From NCBI GenBank assembly GCA_936432065.2, contig OW386286.2, positions 25,851,179 through 25,915,178 of the forward strand: a DNA stretch of 64,000 nt. Direction: 5' to 3'. Positions 32,958 to 44,634 of this stretch are shown here, piece by piece. How positions within the stretch are numbered: position 1 is the stretch's first letter; the number at the start of each line of letters is the position of its first letter. The DNA comes from Rutpela maculata (lineage: Eukaryota; Arthropoda; Insecta; Coleoptera; Cerambycidae). The notes below the pieces were generated by a model that was not told the origin of the DNA, made no database searches, and was given only the letters and a program-made list of their open reading frames with translations. Both the position numbers and the translations under genes were made by a program.

Positions 32958-34037
32958 CTTGATTCAACATCCATTGGGATAATAGACATCAAATGTTCTG
33001 CACTAATGACGTGTAAACGGTTATTTTTTGTACCAATTTTACTTCACTTCCTGTTATCGCTGAAAATTTATTATATAGTACGAGTAATACGAAATATGTA
33101 CATACATTCTACATATTTCTGCTTTATTCTGCAAATTGGCCTTATTAGGATATACCGCCCGGTCAGTTCATTTGTTTATTAACACTTTTAAGGAGATAAA
33201 ATACCTCCTAAGCTAATAATTCGTAGGTTTTGTTTTTGTAAAATGATCGTGTGGCTGCATTCCAATAAAAAGATGATTTCCATTTAAGGTTCTAAGAGTT
33301 GATTGACAGATTGATTGCCAGACTGTGAATAATTTTGCAAGGCCCAATAGCTACCATACTACGCGTATAGCTAGGCTGTAATAAAGTCAACTATTTGACT
33401 GATATTTTCGTTAAAACAAACACGTCAGACTTAAGAAGCCAGACATATTAGAAATTTGTATTTGATGTGGAATAAATAAGTCTATTTTAATGATTATGGA
33501 TTGCTTGTTTTTTATTAAGCAAATCGAAATGAAGCAATATTTCTTCGTCTTATTTGATATGCAAATTAAAATGAAATATTTGCCAATAAAAAGTCCACGG
33601 CACCATGGGCGGCCGCGACCGTTATTTTGTTTATCTCTTTATGTCTGTCACAAAAAGGCTAATCATCTCTTTTCTTAACAATAAATTATTTTTATTTTAT
33701 AGGTTTTATAGGTTTTTTTCATCCATCTGGCTTGGATTTTTAATTGAAGTATGGTGTGTAGTTTTGAAAAATTTAGGGATCAATGAAACTTTGTGTAATG
33801 TTCATTATTATCTATTCTTTCAGAAATAGTTGTGATTTGTGAGTCCCAAGAAATTTTTTTAAAGGCTATAAAATGGTTAATTTGAGATTTGTGGCGTCCA
33901 TTTTCGATAAAAATTAATTGAAATGCAGCATTGTTAAATTGTCAACGTTCGTCAGAATGTGTTTGGTATCTTCAGAACCATACCGGCCATATCGGTACGG
34001 TAGCGCAACGGACTAAAGCGTGTCAATGACGACCATG
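32958..34037. other. AT-rich stretch; one box A-like site
   Basis: No gene seen. At 34001-34011 TAGCGCAACGG followed by ACTAAAGCG resembles the box A head of the tRNA-like repeat at 14369. The sequence is cut 27 bases later by the minus-strand LINE. A GC-rich GGGCGGCCGCGACCG patch lies at 33606-33620. Confidence 0.45.
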
Positions 34038-35385
34038 CTTCTTCTTCTTCTTTTAGCGGGGCGACGAAAGGTCGCCGCACTCAGGTCTTGTGGCCCATTG
34101 TTAACGCTACGAATTTAGAGAATTCTACCATTCAGGTCGGATTCTAACCCAAAGGCCAAAATCCTTCCTATGGGGCATTCTTTATTTCCTTCAGCATCAG
34201 ATAAACAATGCCGAAGTGTTTGTGCCTCAAGACCAAAGCAGGAAGTTAGAGAAGGAAGACCAGAGCAGGAAGTTAGGACGGGCTTGTCAACCTATAGTTT
34301 GTAGCTGTTTTCTGAAAGAGCCGTGTACAGTCAAAAGACCTACCACTATTTTGACCTGTTTTCTGCTTAGTCGCAGGATTTATTCTCCTCGCTTCGGCAA
34401 GGGTCCTGAGAAAAGGGGCTTCGCTTGCTGGGTAGGAGTTGATCTTTTATAGAGAGAGCCAGCTCCGGACCCAGTAGTGGTCGCTTAGAGCCCCCACTGG
34501 CCAGCGCATCTGCGCACTCGTTACACTTTATGATGCTGTGTCCAGGCACCCAGAGAAGTTTGACCCAGTTCAATGAGCCAAGTTCACAAAGAGCCTGTTT
34601 ACAGTTTTGAACCAGTACTGACTTGGTCCTGACGGATACAAGGGCCTTGAGGGCCGCTTGGCTATCGCTACATATATATTTGTGTTTGTTAGAATATTTT
34701 CTTCGGATATTTTCCTGTACGCAGATTAAAATAGTAATGATCTCAGTCTGGAATACGAATTTACCCAGGGCATAAGAAAGTTCAACTCTGGGTCTTTCAC
34801 CTATATCCCCGCTCCAACACTTTCCTCATACTTCGATCAGTCTGTGAACCAGACGATATCGACAGGCCTGAGTGGGTCCCAATCATCTCTTTTGCGGATG
34901 ACAGGCTCAAAGGGTTCTGAGAAGGAGAAGGAAGGCATCATATCAATACTCCTAGCCTCCAAAGTGAGCGAGTTCCCATCACGTCGGAAAGGACCTTTGT
35001 GCGACCTAATTGTTCTCCTCCAATCTTTCACTGATCACCGCACCTCAGCCTGTAGGCCACTTTCCAAGCTTCGGCCTCAATCACCATGTGAAGGGGCACA
35101 AGGTCCAGAGTGACCTCCAGAGCCGCTGTAGGGGTCGTTCGTATTGCTCCTGTAACTCCCAAGCAGGCGAGTCTTTGGAGTTGTGTAATATGCTGTTGAA
35201 TGTATAGTCTAGTTCCGGCAGGACACCAAACAACAGAAGCGTACCACATTGTTACAGAGTAACAATGTGGTACAGAGGTCCTTCTACATACCCAAAGGGT
35301 TGTAGTGGCTCTTTGCATTTGTCTCTCTATGTGATCTTTCCAGGTTGGTTTACAGTCCAGAATTACATCCAGTACTAGTAGCTAC
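34038..35385 (-). pseudogene. I-group LINE fragment, minus strand
   Basis: On the minus strand, from 35385 down: LDVILDCKPTWKDHIERQMQ, RATTTLWVCRRT, YASVVWCPAG, QLQRLACLGVTGAIRTTPTA, DWRRTIRSHKG, DIVWFTD (RNase H start), then LLWVPGHSIIKCNECADALA (last RNase H Asp) and GPELALS. It ends in a (GAA)n tail (CTTCTTCTTCTT on plus at 34038). It belongs to the same family as 31640-32957. Several frameshifts. A 33-bp perfect palindrome (35241-35273) replaces part of the thumb coding sequence. Confidence 0.82.
35241..35273. repeat. Perfect 15-bp-arm palindrome inside the LINE
   Basis: GTACCACATTGTTAC, loop AGA, GTAACAATGTGGTAC. It sits where the LINE thumb normally continues after CRRT, and roughly 20 residues of the usual thumb are absent. 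Confidence 0.9.
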
Positions 35386-35972
35386 ATTTGCCTTAGTTTT
35401 CAACTTGATTAACAAATTACACATACTCTTAAATAGCTGGGAGTTTTTGGCAGAGTCCCCCCACATTAAATCATAGGCCCCCGAGCCTAATAATTGCTAA
35501 GCGGGGAGGAAAAATTTGAAAACAAATTTTTTGTCAACGTCTCTGGCGGGCCCCCGCCACGAATCCTTCGGAAGCCCGGGCCCCTAAACTTAGTACCCAA
35601 TAGCCCCCCTCCCATACGGGGGGTTGGTTTCTGGAACTAATGCCGACCAATAGCCCCCCCCCCCTCCCATACGGGAGGGGGGCTATTGCCGAGCATTTGC
35701 AAGGCAATAAAGCGAGCGCAAAAAAATAAACTTCTACCTGTTCCAGGAAGGAGTAGGGATCTATTTATCAAAATCAGTTAGGTAGTAAGGTTCAATTAAC
35801 TGGGTGACGCCACAGTGAATTATTTAATAATTTTTGGAGACCTTTTTTGAAGGCGGTTGAAGTCTTTTCCAAACATTATTTTCGGCCTTTTCTATGACCT
35901 CTTTATTTAACTTCTAAACAGTTAAAGAAAATATCACCTTAATAAATAAATACCTATTATTTCTGCTTACAT
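35386..35972. other. Non-coding stretch with C-rich hairpin
   Basis: GC-rich patches at 35526-35585 (GGCGGGCCCCCGCC and AAGCCCGGGCCCC) and a C-tract hairpin AATAGCCCCCC...GGGGGGCTATT at 35649-35687. These look like terminal regions of a DNA transposon, but no TSD pair was found. Confidence 0.5.
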
Positions 35973-36300
35973 CATTGTTAAAAAATATTATTTTGGGTAT
36001 TCAGCAGATAACTTTCAAAGAAAACATTCGTTTCTTTCATATACCATTGGTGCAAGTCTGACCAAAAAAGGAAGATCGACAAGACTCCCCCCTACGGTGA
36101 CTTGTCGGCTTCTTTCATACACCTACCATGCTGAATATTAGATATGGTAGGTGTATGAAAGAAGCCGACAAGTCACCGTAGGGGGGAGTCTTGTCGATCT
36201 TCCTTTTTTGGTCAGACTTGCACCAATGGTATATGAAAGAAACGAATGTTTTCTTTGAAAGTTATCTGCTGAATACCCAAAATAATATTTTTTAAAAATG
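35973..36300. repeat. 328-bp palindrome with 157-bp arms
   Basis: 35973-36129 and 36144-36300 are exact inverted copies apart from one base near the outer end (G versus T at 35977/36296). The spacer of 14 bases is GCTGAATATTAGAT. The arms include GACTTGTCGGCTTC, ACTCCCCCCTACGGTGA and CAGCAGATAACTTTC. No TSD or coding capacity. Confidence 0.95.
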
Positions 36301-36307
36301 TCACCTT

Positions 36308-36545
36308 ATTTTGAATTTTTAAGCTTTAGCTCATTATCAAAGAATCCTGAACCCTCCATGCGTAGTCACATTTCACGTAAATCTGTAAAAATATTAGAAT
36401 TATGTCAGCCATATTGGATTCCCCATTTTGAATCTTTAAGCTTTAGCGCCGGGCTCGTTATCAAAGAATCCTGAAACCTCCATGTGTCACATTTCACGTA
36501 AATCTGCAAAAATATTAGAATTATGTCAGCCATATTGGATTCACT
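36308..36545 (+). repeat. Two-unit tandem repeat, about 117-121 bp
   Basis: Units at 36308 and 36425 share TTTAAGCTTTAGC, TATCAAAGAATCCTGAA, CATTTCACGTAAATCTG and TGTCAGCCATATTGGATTC; the second has an insertion GCCGGG near 36448. A third start (ATTTTGAAT) lies at 36544. Confidence 0.9.
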
Positions 36546-37734
36546 ATTTTGAATTATAAACGTTCACAATAGATTCAGCATCGGCTACTTCTAAAATAAC
36601 TAACTACCAATTTTAATGCAAATGCCAAATCTTGTTTCCGATTTTTGCTCACTCTACACTAGAAATCGTAAGGGGCCATTCAAAAATTACATTCATTTTT
36701 AGGTGGAAGGGGGTTACTGAAAATGTGACAAAATGAACTATAAGGAGAAGAGGGTTAATAAAACGTTATCACAACAAAATAATTTTAATTTTAAATTCGT
36801 TTTCTCGTGGAAAATCAATGAAAACAGTATTTTTTAAAAAGTATAATAGGGGGAGGGGAGGGCGCTTGCAAACAAACTTTCGTTTAAAGGGATTCCCCAA
36901 ATTTTTTTACAAGATGTTACAAGGTGGAGGGAGTGGTTGCGAACGTATTTTTTATGACTCTTAATCAGTTTAGAGATATCAATTTTTTGCACATTTTTCT
37001 GCATTGTATTTTAATTCGATGATTTACTTCGTATACTCTCGGAAGATGTCTGGACTATCAGATTACAGAACTTGCTGATGAATGATCTCTAATTAAGACA
37101 TATGTTACGTCGTTTTGTAAACAAGTCCTACTATCTCATATTAATAATAATAAAATTTTATGTTATAAAATAAAGTGATGTTCCCATTTTTAATTAATGG
37201 ATTAGAAGTATTTATTACCTATCAATAATGAGGTGTGTAAAAAAGGCATGTAGTCTTACCTTAGAAAACTAACTGTACTAGCTTGTTAAAAAACCCGTCT
37301 TAGGAGTATCCCATTAATAAATTGAATAAAAAGTTGCACCTGAGTATTTCTGAATTGTTTTTGTTTTGTTTTAAAACCGACATGATGTATACCATTTAAA
37401 ACGCTACCAGATGTTGAATTAGGTTGGCAAATTAATATAGTCTAGCTTTTTAACATTGTCGTAAGCAAGAAAAAACAAACACTGTTTTAATTATTTCAAC
37501 GAATTCGATCAGTGACAAATACCGATGAATAATTTAGGGTTTTAAATTGAACTAGCTCACGGAAAAAACGTTTTTTTAATGATATAATGATATCTATGAT
37601 TTCAGGTAATTAACTAGATACAATTTCGTTGTTAGGTGCTGTTTAAAATTAAGAATTAGTGTTTAATTCGCATATTATGAAAATCATTAACTATCTATCA
37701 ATCTCTCTAATATAAAACATTGCTAAGATTATAG
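36546..37734. other. AT-rich stretch without recognisable gene
   Basis: G-rich patch at 36849-36872. No open frame above 60 codons with a signature. Confidence 0.5.
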
Positions 37735-38465
37735 AAAAGTCTTAAAAGTCAAAATTGTTAGTTTTATAAATAAATATAAGACAATTTCAGAACAACAATA
37801 TGGATTTAAAGAGGGGAGATCAACTGAAGATGCAATATATTGATTAACTTCATATTTATATAATGACAAGAAAAAAATATCAGTAATATGTATCTTCGTT
37901 GATCTCTCAAAGAATTTGACATTGTCCGTCATGAAATATTATTGGAGAAGTTGAAATGCTATGGATTGAGAGTAAAATACATAATATTTTTAAAAGGCTA
38001 TCTTTCATATAGGTGGCAATTTATTAAAATCGATAGCATCGTCAGTGACCTGAACTAAACTGTTACACACGGTGTTCCTCGGGGCACAGTTCTATGGTAT
38101 TGTTTATCACAGTTATTGTTTATAATATATATAAATAGTCTGCTTACCTTGAAAACGGCGGGTACAGTTTTTAGTTTTTCTGACGACACAGCAATCTTAT
38201 ATCAAGCGAATTCTTGGGAAAATGTAAAAGCACGAGTTGAAGTTGATTTTAGAATTATCAGAGATTTGTTCCATGATAATAAACTTACATTAAACTGTGA
38301 CAATACAAAGTATCTATCCTTCACCTCATATGCAACTAACTTGTCAAATATGGGTTTCTTAACTATTAACGCAGCTACACAAATTCTGTAAGCTGATTCT
38401 CTAAAATATTTGAGTATAATATAGGATCGACATTTGCGGAGGGACTTACAAGTATAGAACATTAT
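37735..38465 (+). pseudogene. CR1/Jockey-superfamily LINE RT fragment
   Basis: Frames give QQYGFKEGRSTEDAIY, ICIFVDLSKNFDIVRHEILL (motif A), VTHGVPRGTVL (motif B), LLFIIYINSLLTL and VFSFSDDTAILYQ (motif C, with Ser where most LINEs have Ala before DD), then DLFHDNKLTLNCDNTKYLSF. Several stops and frameshifts. It is related to, but clearly diverged from, the LINE at 44285-46500. Its 3' side is cut by the ACTTCCACATCC repeat at 38474, and a short stretch after 39112 may be its continuation. Confidence 0.8.
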
Positions 38466-38473
38466 TAAAAAAA

Positions 38474-39112
38474 AACCGCTGCCCACTTCCACATCCATAT
38501 TTTGTATCCAAGTCTGTCATAACGAAAAAAAAATGTATGTGGAAATAATTGTTTATAGAACTTTAATAATATAATATTTGAAATCGTCTACCCCAAAAAC
38601 CTATAAAACGATATCCCACACGGTAGTGGGGTGGGGTGCATGAAGTAAAAAAATATTTAGAGGCTTTTGGTTCTTGTACACACACTAAATCGCAATTTTT
38701 TTTCATTCCTTTTAATAATGAGGGTGCTAAGGGGGTGGCTAATGCCAAAAAATTTTTGTAACCTCAGCTTCTCTTATATACACCAAATACCAATTTTACC
38801 TGCTTGATTTACCTATTTTACCCCCTAACCCTTCGACGCAATAAGATGAAAATATAATCTAGTTCCAGATCTCGTTAAAATACATACCTGTACCAAATTT
38901 CAAGTCAATATCTTAAACGGTTCCAGAGTAAACGTGGACACAAGAAAAGTTACATACAGACAGATAGACAGCCCGACAGACAGAATTTTTTTTCGCTCAA
39001 ACTTAAAATCTCGACGTTTCATGACATTCTAAACTTATTTGAACAATAAAAATTTTCAAAAATGTTTTTGTCGTTACTATACTTCCACTGGACGTGGAAG
39101 TAATAGAGGTTG
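38474..39112 (+). repeat. ACTTCCACATCC-ended repeat, copy C
   Basis: Starts CCGCTGCCC followed directly by ACTTCCACATCC (the GGAATCACT linker of copies A and B is missing) and ends CTGGACGTGGAAGTAAT. The internal GGTAGTGGGGTGGGG tract is shortened. Confidence 0.75.
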
Positions 39113-42100
39113 TTATGGTTCAAACACTTAAAACAATATTAAATATATCTCACCTCAAAAATGCTTTACTCTTGAAACAAATGTAATATAGATTTGAGAC
39201 AATCTTTAATATAACACATTTTTTAAATTTGAGAGCATCATATATTTGACTTAAACAGAGTATAGTGAAGCCACCTCCAAGTTCACGTAGATATGGGGGG
39301 GGGTGATTTCCCCGGGCCCGGGTTCGTTTTGAGGAGCCCGGAGTTATTTGGGGGGGGGGGGGTCAGTTTTAAAATGTTGAAAATTTGTATTATAATTTTT
39401 TCTTAGCATTTAAAAAAAAATTTTTTTGATTTCTTCCGCCCGCTCATTAAAAATTCTTTTTACGAATTTGTACCCTCCCGCTTATTAAAATTTTTTTTCA
39501 GATTTCTCCTCCCCCGCTCATCAAAAATTTTCAAAATATTTTTTCCACCGTGGGTTTATTTTCTTTCCACGGCCCTGACTAAAAGTATATACTTTTGGGT
39601 GACCACGCTGAATAGTTTTCATTAAAGTACAGCAGTTTCTTCTTCTACAGTTGTATTAACTAACTACATATATGTGAATTTTATTGCCTTTCGTCATACT
39701 TTTTCATTAATTATTTTTTAAAGGCGTCCACTTTTTACATTTATCAATAAAAGTTGGACAACTTTCTTCGTTGATAATTGTGTTGACTACATGCCAAATA
39801 TTATTGTCACATTTTTTAATCATTATTTTCTTATGGTGTCCACCTATTTTCTACTAGAAATATGTCCCATTTCTTTAATGGCAATAGTATCGACAACTTA
39901 CCAAATGTTATTCTTCTATGTCAAATAGTTTTGTAGATATAGCGCCAAGAGACAGACAGGTTGATGGAATTGAAAGACTTTAATTTTCGCAATCTACATA
40001 GTTCGTAACGTGACAATTCGAAGAAATATCTGAGCGTGATTTTTTCACGATGAGCGAAGGAAGTAAAAATATGAATATACTAAAATGTGTTGTTTAGCAA
40101 AGTAATCTCTCTAAAAGGAATAGAATCGTTACGTACTGTTTTAAAAGGATTTATCACTAATGTAAATGTCTAGAAATAAAAGATAGCTCCTAATGTCTGT
40201 AAATGTTGATATTTTGTTTGTTGTTATACGAACACGACAGCTCCACAGATAAAAAATCAAATAAAACCCTCCTAAATGTCTGATATTTCAAATAACTCGT
40301 TTGTCAATCTGGTATTTGCCTTATTTTAACAAAATGTTTTTAGAGGACACGGAAAAAACGATAAACACACAGGTTTTTTCTAAGCACACACCACATGGTA
40401 TCCAATACCCTAAAAGTCATTAAATGCTGTACTATGATGCATAATTTCCTATTTAATATCCTCTAGAATAAACAGAAATGTTTGTTATATGTCTATTCGA
40501 TAAATTTAATGGTATAGTAATTTGTTCAAAATGATAATGCAAAATCGATGACGAATATATTAAGAATTAACAAGAATTCTTAAGTAAATGAAATGTCAAA
40601 AATGTTACACAGCCTGCGTCCAAACCGACGAAAAATGATTTTTTTCGAGACTGAAGTAAAATTGAGACGAAATCAAGCAATTTAGAGATAAGATTCGTTT
40701 TTAGCAGGTCAAAATACATAGAAAAATGATGGTCTGATTTCTGATACAGTACATTTTTTACATATCTATGGAGTGCATAGCCACAAAAAAAATGCTTGGC
40801 CAAAAGTCAGATCATAATTTTTTATGTATTTTGAGAATTTTCTGGATTTTGAAATTAGACATCGTATTTGTGTTTAGTGACAACAAAAAACAAAATATAT
40901 TTTATAATTCCCTAATAGGTAACCAACGCATTCTTGAAAAAACTGTTTTTTTGAGTTTCTGAAAATTCAGAGAAGAGCAATTAGGCCAATCGTTAAGTAC
41001 TTCGTGATCGGAAATAATTCAGAACAGGCTAGAATTAATTTTAATATGTTTAGATTGGTATAAAAACACATTTTAATTCTGTACTCACTAACTAGGTCGA
41101 CTACGCATCAAATTGAAAAATGATATGAAAAACGAAAATTTTTCGAACAACGGTAAATATCTCAGGCAATGTTAGTTTCAGTAAAAAACATTAAGTAAGT
41201 AATCAAAATTAAAGATAAGTTAATTTTCTATAAAATAATTCTACGGTGGGTATTGCTCCTTGATTCGCAAAAAAATCCGATAAAAATTATCTAAAAAAAA
41301 TATTAAATTATGAAAAATATGTATTATAAAAATTAACACCCAGTATAACAGAACATTTCGGAAAAGTAGGTACACATATAATAAAAAACACAGAAAAATT
41401 TGATAAAAATGATTTAAGCAAAATATTAAATTATGAAAAATATGTATTATAAAAATTAACACCCAGTAGAACAAAATATCTCGGAAAAGTAGATACACAG
41501 ATAATAAAAAAAAACGTATTTTTACCTAGAAATTCATTTTGCAAGTCTCGTTCATAGTCGGTCTCCATAAAAAAAACCTAACAAATTCTATTTGTATCTG
41601 GGTCAAATTTATCATGCCTTTTGCACCTGTTTATCCATTCACCTCTTATGGTTTTAGACACCAGATCTTTGAGTTTTAGAAAAACATGGAAAATAATATT
41701 TTGACCAGTAGATTTCTTTGTACAATATGTAATTACAGTCATACACTGCACACATTGTTCCCGGCATTTTTCTTCACTTCTATTTGAATAACAACAATGT
41801 GTAAATCTAATACATGAATTTTTAAGGTTTTTTTATTTTCTATATATACAAAATCACCATAGAACACTAATAATAATAATAATTGTCTTTTAAATAGTGT
41901 AAGCAATAGTATGTCTTTGTTTCTGCACACAATTTCACTAATCAAGAATGTTTTTATAACTTAAAGAAACGTATAAAACACACACGAAGATGTACATATG
42001 CGATTTACAAATAAAAACCAGTAAATAAGTAGACAAAACTTAATAATCACACCACCAAACACAGAAAGACAATGCCGTCAGAAACGTAAACAACAGAGAT

Positions 42101-42772
42101 TTCAGTCTCGCCGTGACGTCATAGCTTTGCTGGCAAGTGGCGAACGTTGCAGCATAGGGAACTGGCTATCCTCCCTCTGTTTACGGTTCTTTGCCCTTGT
42201 TGGAAAGACAAGTAGAAAATTTAATATACTCATAGAAGAATGTAAAAATAGTTTTTTGAAAAATAAGAATACATCGGCATTATTTATTACATAAACACTC
42301 ATTCAACGATAGTCTTGATAGTCTTCATACAGCTAGCTAATGACCAAAACTTACGTTGCTTGAGAAATATGAGAAATTAATAGATATAAGAAATCTAATA
42401 TTTTATTTGATGATCAAACGGACATAAATAATTCACCTCTTGTAAACTTATCTTAATTCCATTTCCTAGTACTTACATCTGAAGAAGCTAAAGTTTAGCG
42501 AAGCAATTGTCATGTTGACATGATAAAACAGTGAAAATGTAAAAAACCTTTTCGTCATACCTTTCTCGTAAGTACTCTAATTCCATTGTTTTGTTGATCG
42601 TAAATGACGCTTTATGTACCAAATACTTGTTGCTATTGGCAACGGGACGTTATTTTTCATAACGTCCCTAGGAAAATAAAGTAAATTTGGGAAAATTTTC
42701 TCTTTTATATAACAAGTATTGAATTAAATGGCTTAACTTTTTTGTCAGTAAATTCAGATAAGCCTTATATAG
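39113..42772. other. Long AT-rich stretch with small repeats
   Basis: 3.6 kb without a recognisable gene. It contains G-runs at 39296-39362 near CCCCGGGCCCGGG, a small foldback (CAAAATACATAGAAAAATGA at 40708 against its diverged complement at 40807-40836), and a two-unit tandem repeat of about 123 bp (41279-41401 and 41402-41512, sharing TATTAAATTATGAAAAATAT). The open frames overlapping that tandem repeat are low-complexity. Confidence 0.5.
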
Positions 42773-43040
42773 CAATAAAAGCTATAATAAAATATAATAT
42801 TCCATTTTAAAAGATTTATTTTAGATTTTTAAATGTTAACATTTTTTTGTTATTATTTTTATAACCATAGCGATAGTATGTAAGTGAATACGCTACATAT
42901 ACCCCCCCCTGCAAAAGAGAAATCAAATTACCAAAGTATCAATATTAAAAATGAGTTTTAAAAAAAGAAAAGTAAAAAATTATGACATTAGTAAAATGAA
43001 ATAATTAATTCATAATAATAGTTTATATACTCAATTATAG
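42773..43040 (+). repeat. Direct repeat, left copy (about 260 bp)
   Basis: Shares with 43805-44064 the blocks TTTATTTTAGATTTTTAAATG, a C-run, CTGCAAAAGAGAAATC, ATGAGTTTTAAAAAAAGAAA and AATTCATAATAATAGTTTAT. The two copies flank 0.76 kb. They could be LTRs of a small TRIM-like element or a segmental duplication; no TG...CA ends or TSD were found. Confidence 0.65.
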
Positions 43041-43275
43041 AATAATTAATCATTTAATATCGTAATAGTTTTCTTTGGTGACCAATTTATGGAATTTTTC
43101 CATTTAATTAATTCAAAATTAGAGAAAATCTATTAAATATCATGAAAGTTCACAATCGAGCATAGATAGCATCAAGATTGAGCATCTTTCATTAATTAAA
43201 AATTTAATGTTAAAACAGCAACAAATAATCGACACATTGATACGTTGATAAGATGGTTTAATAATACAGGGAGTT

Positions 43276-43451
43276 ATATAAGCAGAGTATTCACCTACCC
43301 ATGCACAAAATAAATTAAAATGCGCAGGGAGTTGTTGCTTGTTCGTCAGGATGCAGCGGGGAATCAAACGGGCTGTCCAAGCTGACGGTTGCAGCGATGA
43401 ATCTAACGATGATTTCAGTGTTTATAACGATTCTGAAATTTTGTCCTCTTG
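43276..43451 (+). promoter_or_regulatory. Promoter-like and first-exon-like segment
   Basis: A TATA-like TTATATAAGCAG (43274-43285) is followed about 65 bases later by a short frame starting at 43351 (MQRGIKRAVQADG, acidic SDESNDDF) that runs into a GTAAGT donor-like site at 43451. The segment is GC-richer than its surroundings. It lies between the two direct repeats. Speculative: it may be an LTR-type promoter or a relic exon. Confidence 0.25.
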
Positions 43452-43804
43452 TAAGTTCCTTCTATCAATTATGAACTTTTACCTCCAAGTTACAGGATCT
43501 CAGCCTCTTGAATTATTAATATCTCCGTCATCGGATATTGCATATTTTCTAAAATTTGACGTTTAAATGACTTTTGATTCAAAACTTCATAAATTAATTG
43601 ATATTATTGTTCGTGTTTCTCTTGCCTCTTCGTTTTTGGGCTCGGGATAAGCTGGTATTTGATGCAGTTTTAGCTTCAGGTAGATCTACTGTTTAGAGCC
43701 TTCAAAAGGTTCTACGCATCTGTCGACTTCGGAAGAGTAAGGTTGAAAATATTCAAGTTCTCGTCGTCTGTTGTTTGCGTTCGTTCGGAGTCACCAATTA
43801 TAAC

Positions 43805-44064
43805 AATAAGAGCTATAAAATATACCATTCCATTTCAAAAGATTTATTTTAGATTTTTAAATGTTAACAGTTTTTTGTTATTATTTTTATAATCATAGTG
43901 ATAGTATGTAAGTAAATACGCTACAGATATTCCCCCCCCCCAGCCTGCAAAAGAGAAATCAAATTACCAAATTTACAATATTAAAAATGAGTTTTAAAAA
44001 AAGAAAAGTCAGAAATGATGACATTAGTAAAATTAAATAATTAATTCATAATAATAGTTTATAC
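43805..44064 (+). repeat. Direct repeat, right copy (about 260 bp)
   Basis: See 42773-43040. It is cut on its right by a MITE-like sequence beginning CAGTGTGTCCCAGG at 44063. Confidence 0.65.
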
Positions 44065-44283
44065 AGTGTGTCCCAGGATAGATGTCACAAGAGGTGTAAT
44101 GGACCAAAAATTTTGGAATTTTGGAATGGTATTTGGGGATTGAATCCTGCTTGTTGTAAAACTAAAGTATACCAAAAATGACTTGATTTGGTGTTCTACA
44201 GGGTGTTTTATAAGCAAAGATGTAAAAATCATCACTAATAAAGTACCTTTATTTTTCAAAATATGATTCCACTAAGAAAAGTT

Positions 44284-44284
<1 letters not shown>
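44065..44284. mobile_element. GTGTCCC-ended MITE-like fragment
   Basis: Begins GTGTGTCCCAGGATAGATG and contains CAGGGTGTTTTATAAGC at 44198, resembling the CAGGGTGTC termini of other foldbacks in the window. No paired arm was found, so it may be truncated by the adjacent LINE. Confidence 0.4.

Positions 44285-44343
<59 letters not shown>
44285..44343. repeat. (AAT)n array, LINE tail
   Basis: About 19 near-perfect AAT units forming the 3' tail of the minus-strand LINE. Confidence 0.95.
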
Positions 44344-44346
<3 letters not shown>

Positions 44347-44634
44347 CTTATTTAGACATAGACATTGTTACATAAATATTGATACACTTTAATACATTAC
44401 ATAGTAAAAGGATTGTACAACTGCACCTAGATGACTGAACATCTGTATGTGCATAAGTTATGTATTACATAATGATAATAATAATTGTAGATAATTACAT
44501 CATACTTACTAACTATTTATAAATGAAATTAAGAGTACCTACTTATACATAAAAAAATAACAAGATATAATAATTAACCCCATTAGTTACTAAGGGCTAA
44601 AGTTAATTTAAACAGAGTTAAATTAAGGTATAAA

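Noticed and set aside
39280..39585. hAT element suggested by CAGAG at 39257 and CACGGCCCTG ending near 39574
   Set aside because: The flanking 8-mers (GACTTAAA and ACTAAAAG) do not match, and the termini are too short to trust.
41241..41498. 85-codon minus-strand frame with repeated LLFRD/LLFRN blocks
   Set aside because: Produced by the 123-bp AT-rich tandem repeat; low complexity and no start or neighbour support.
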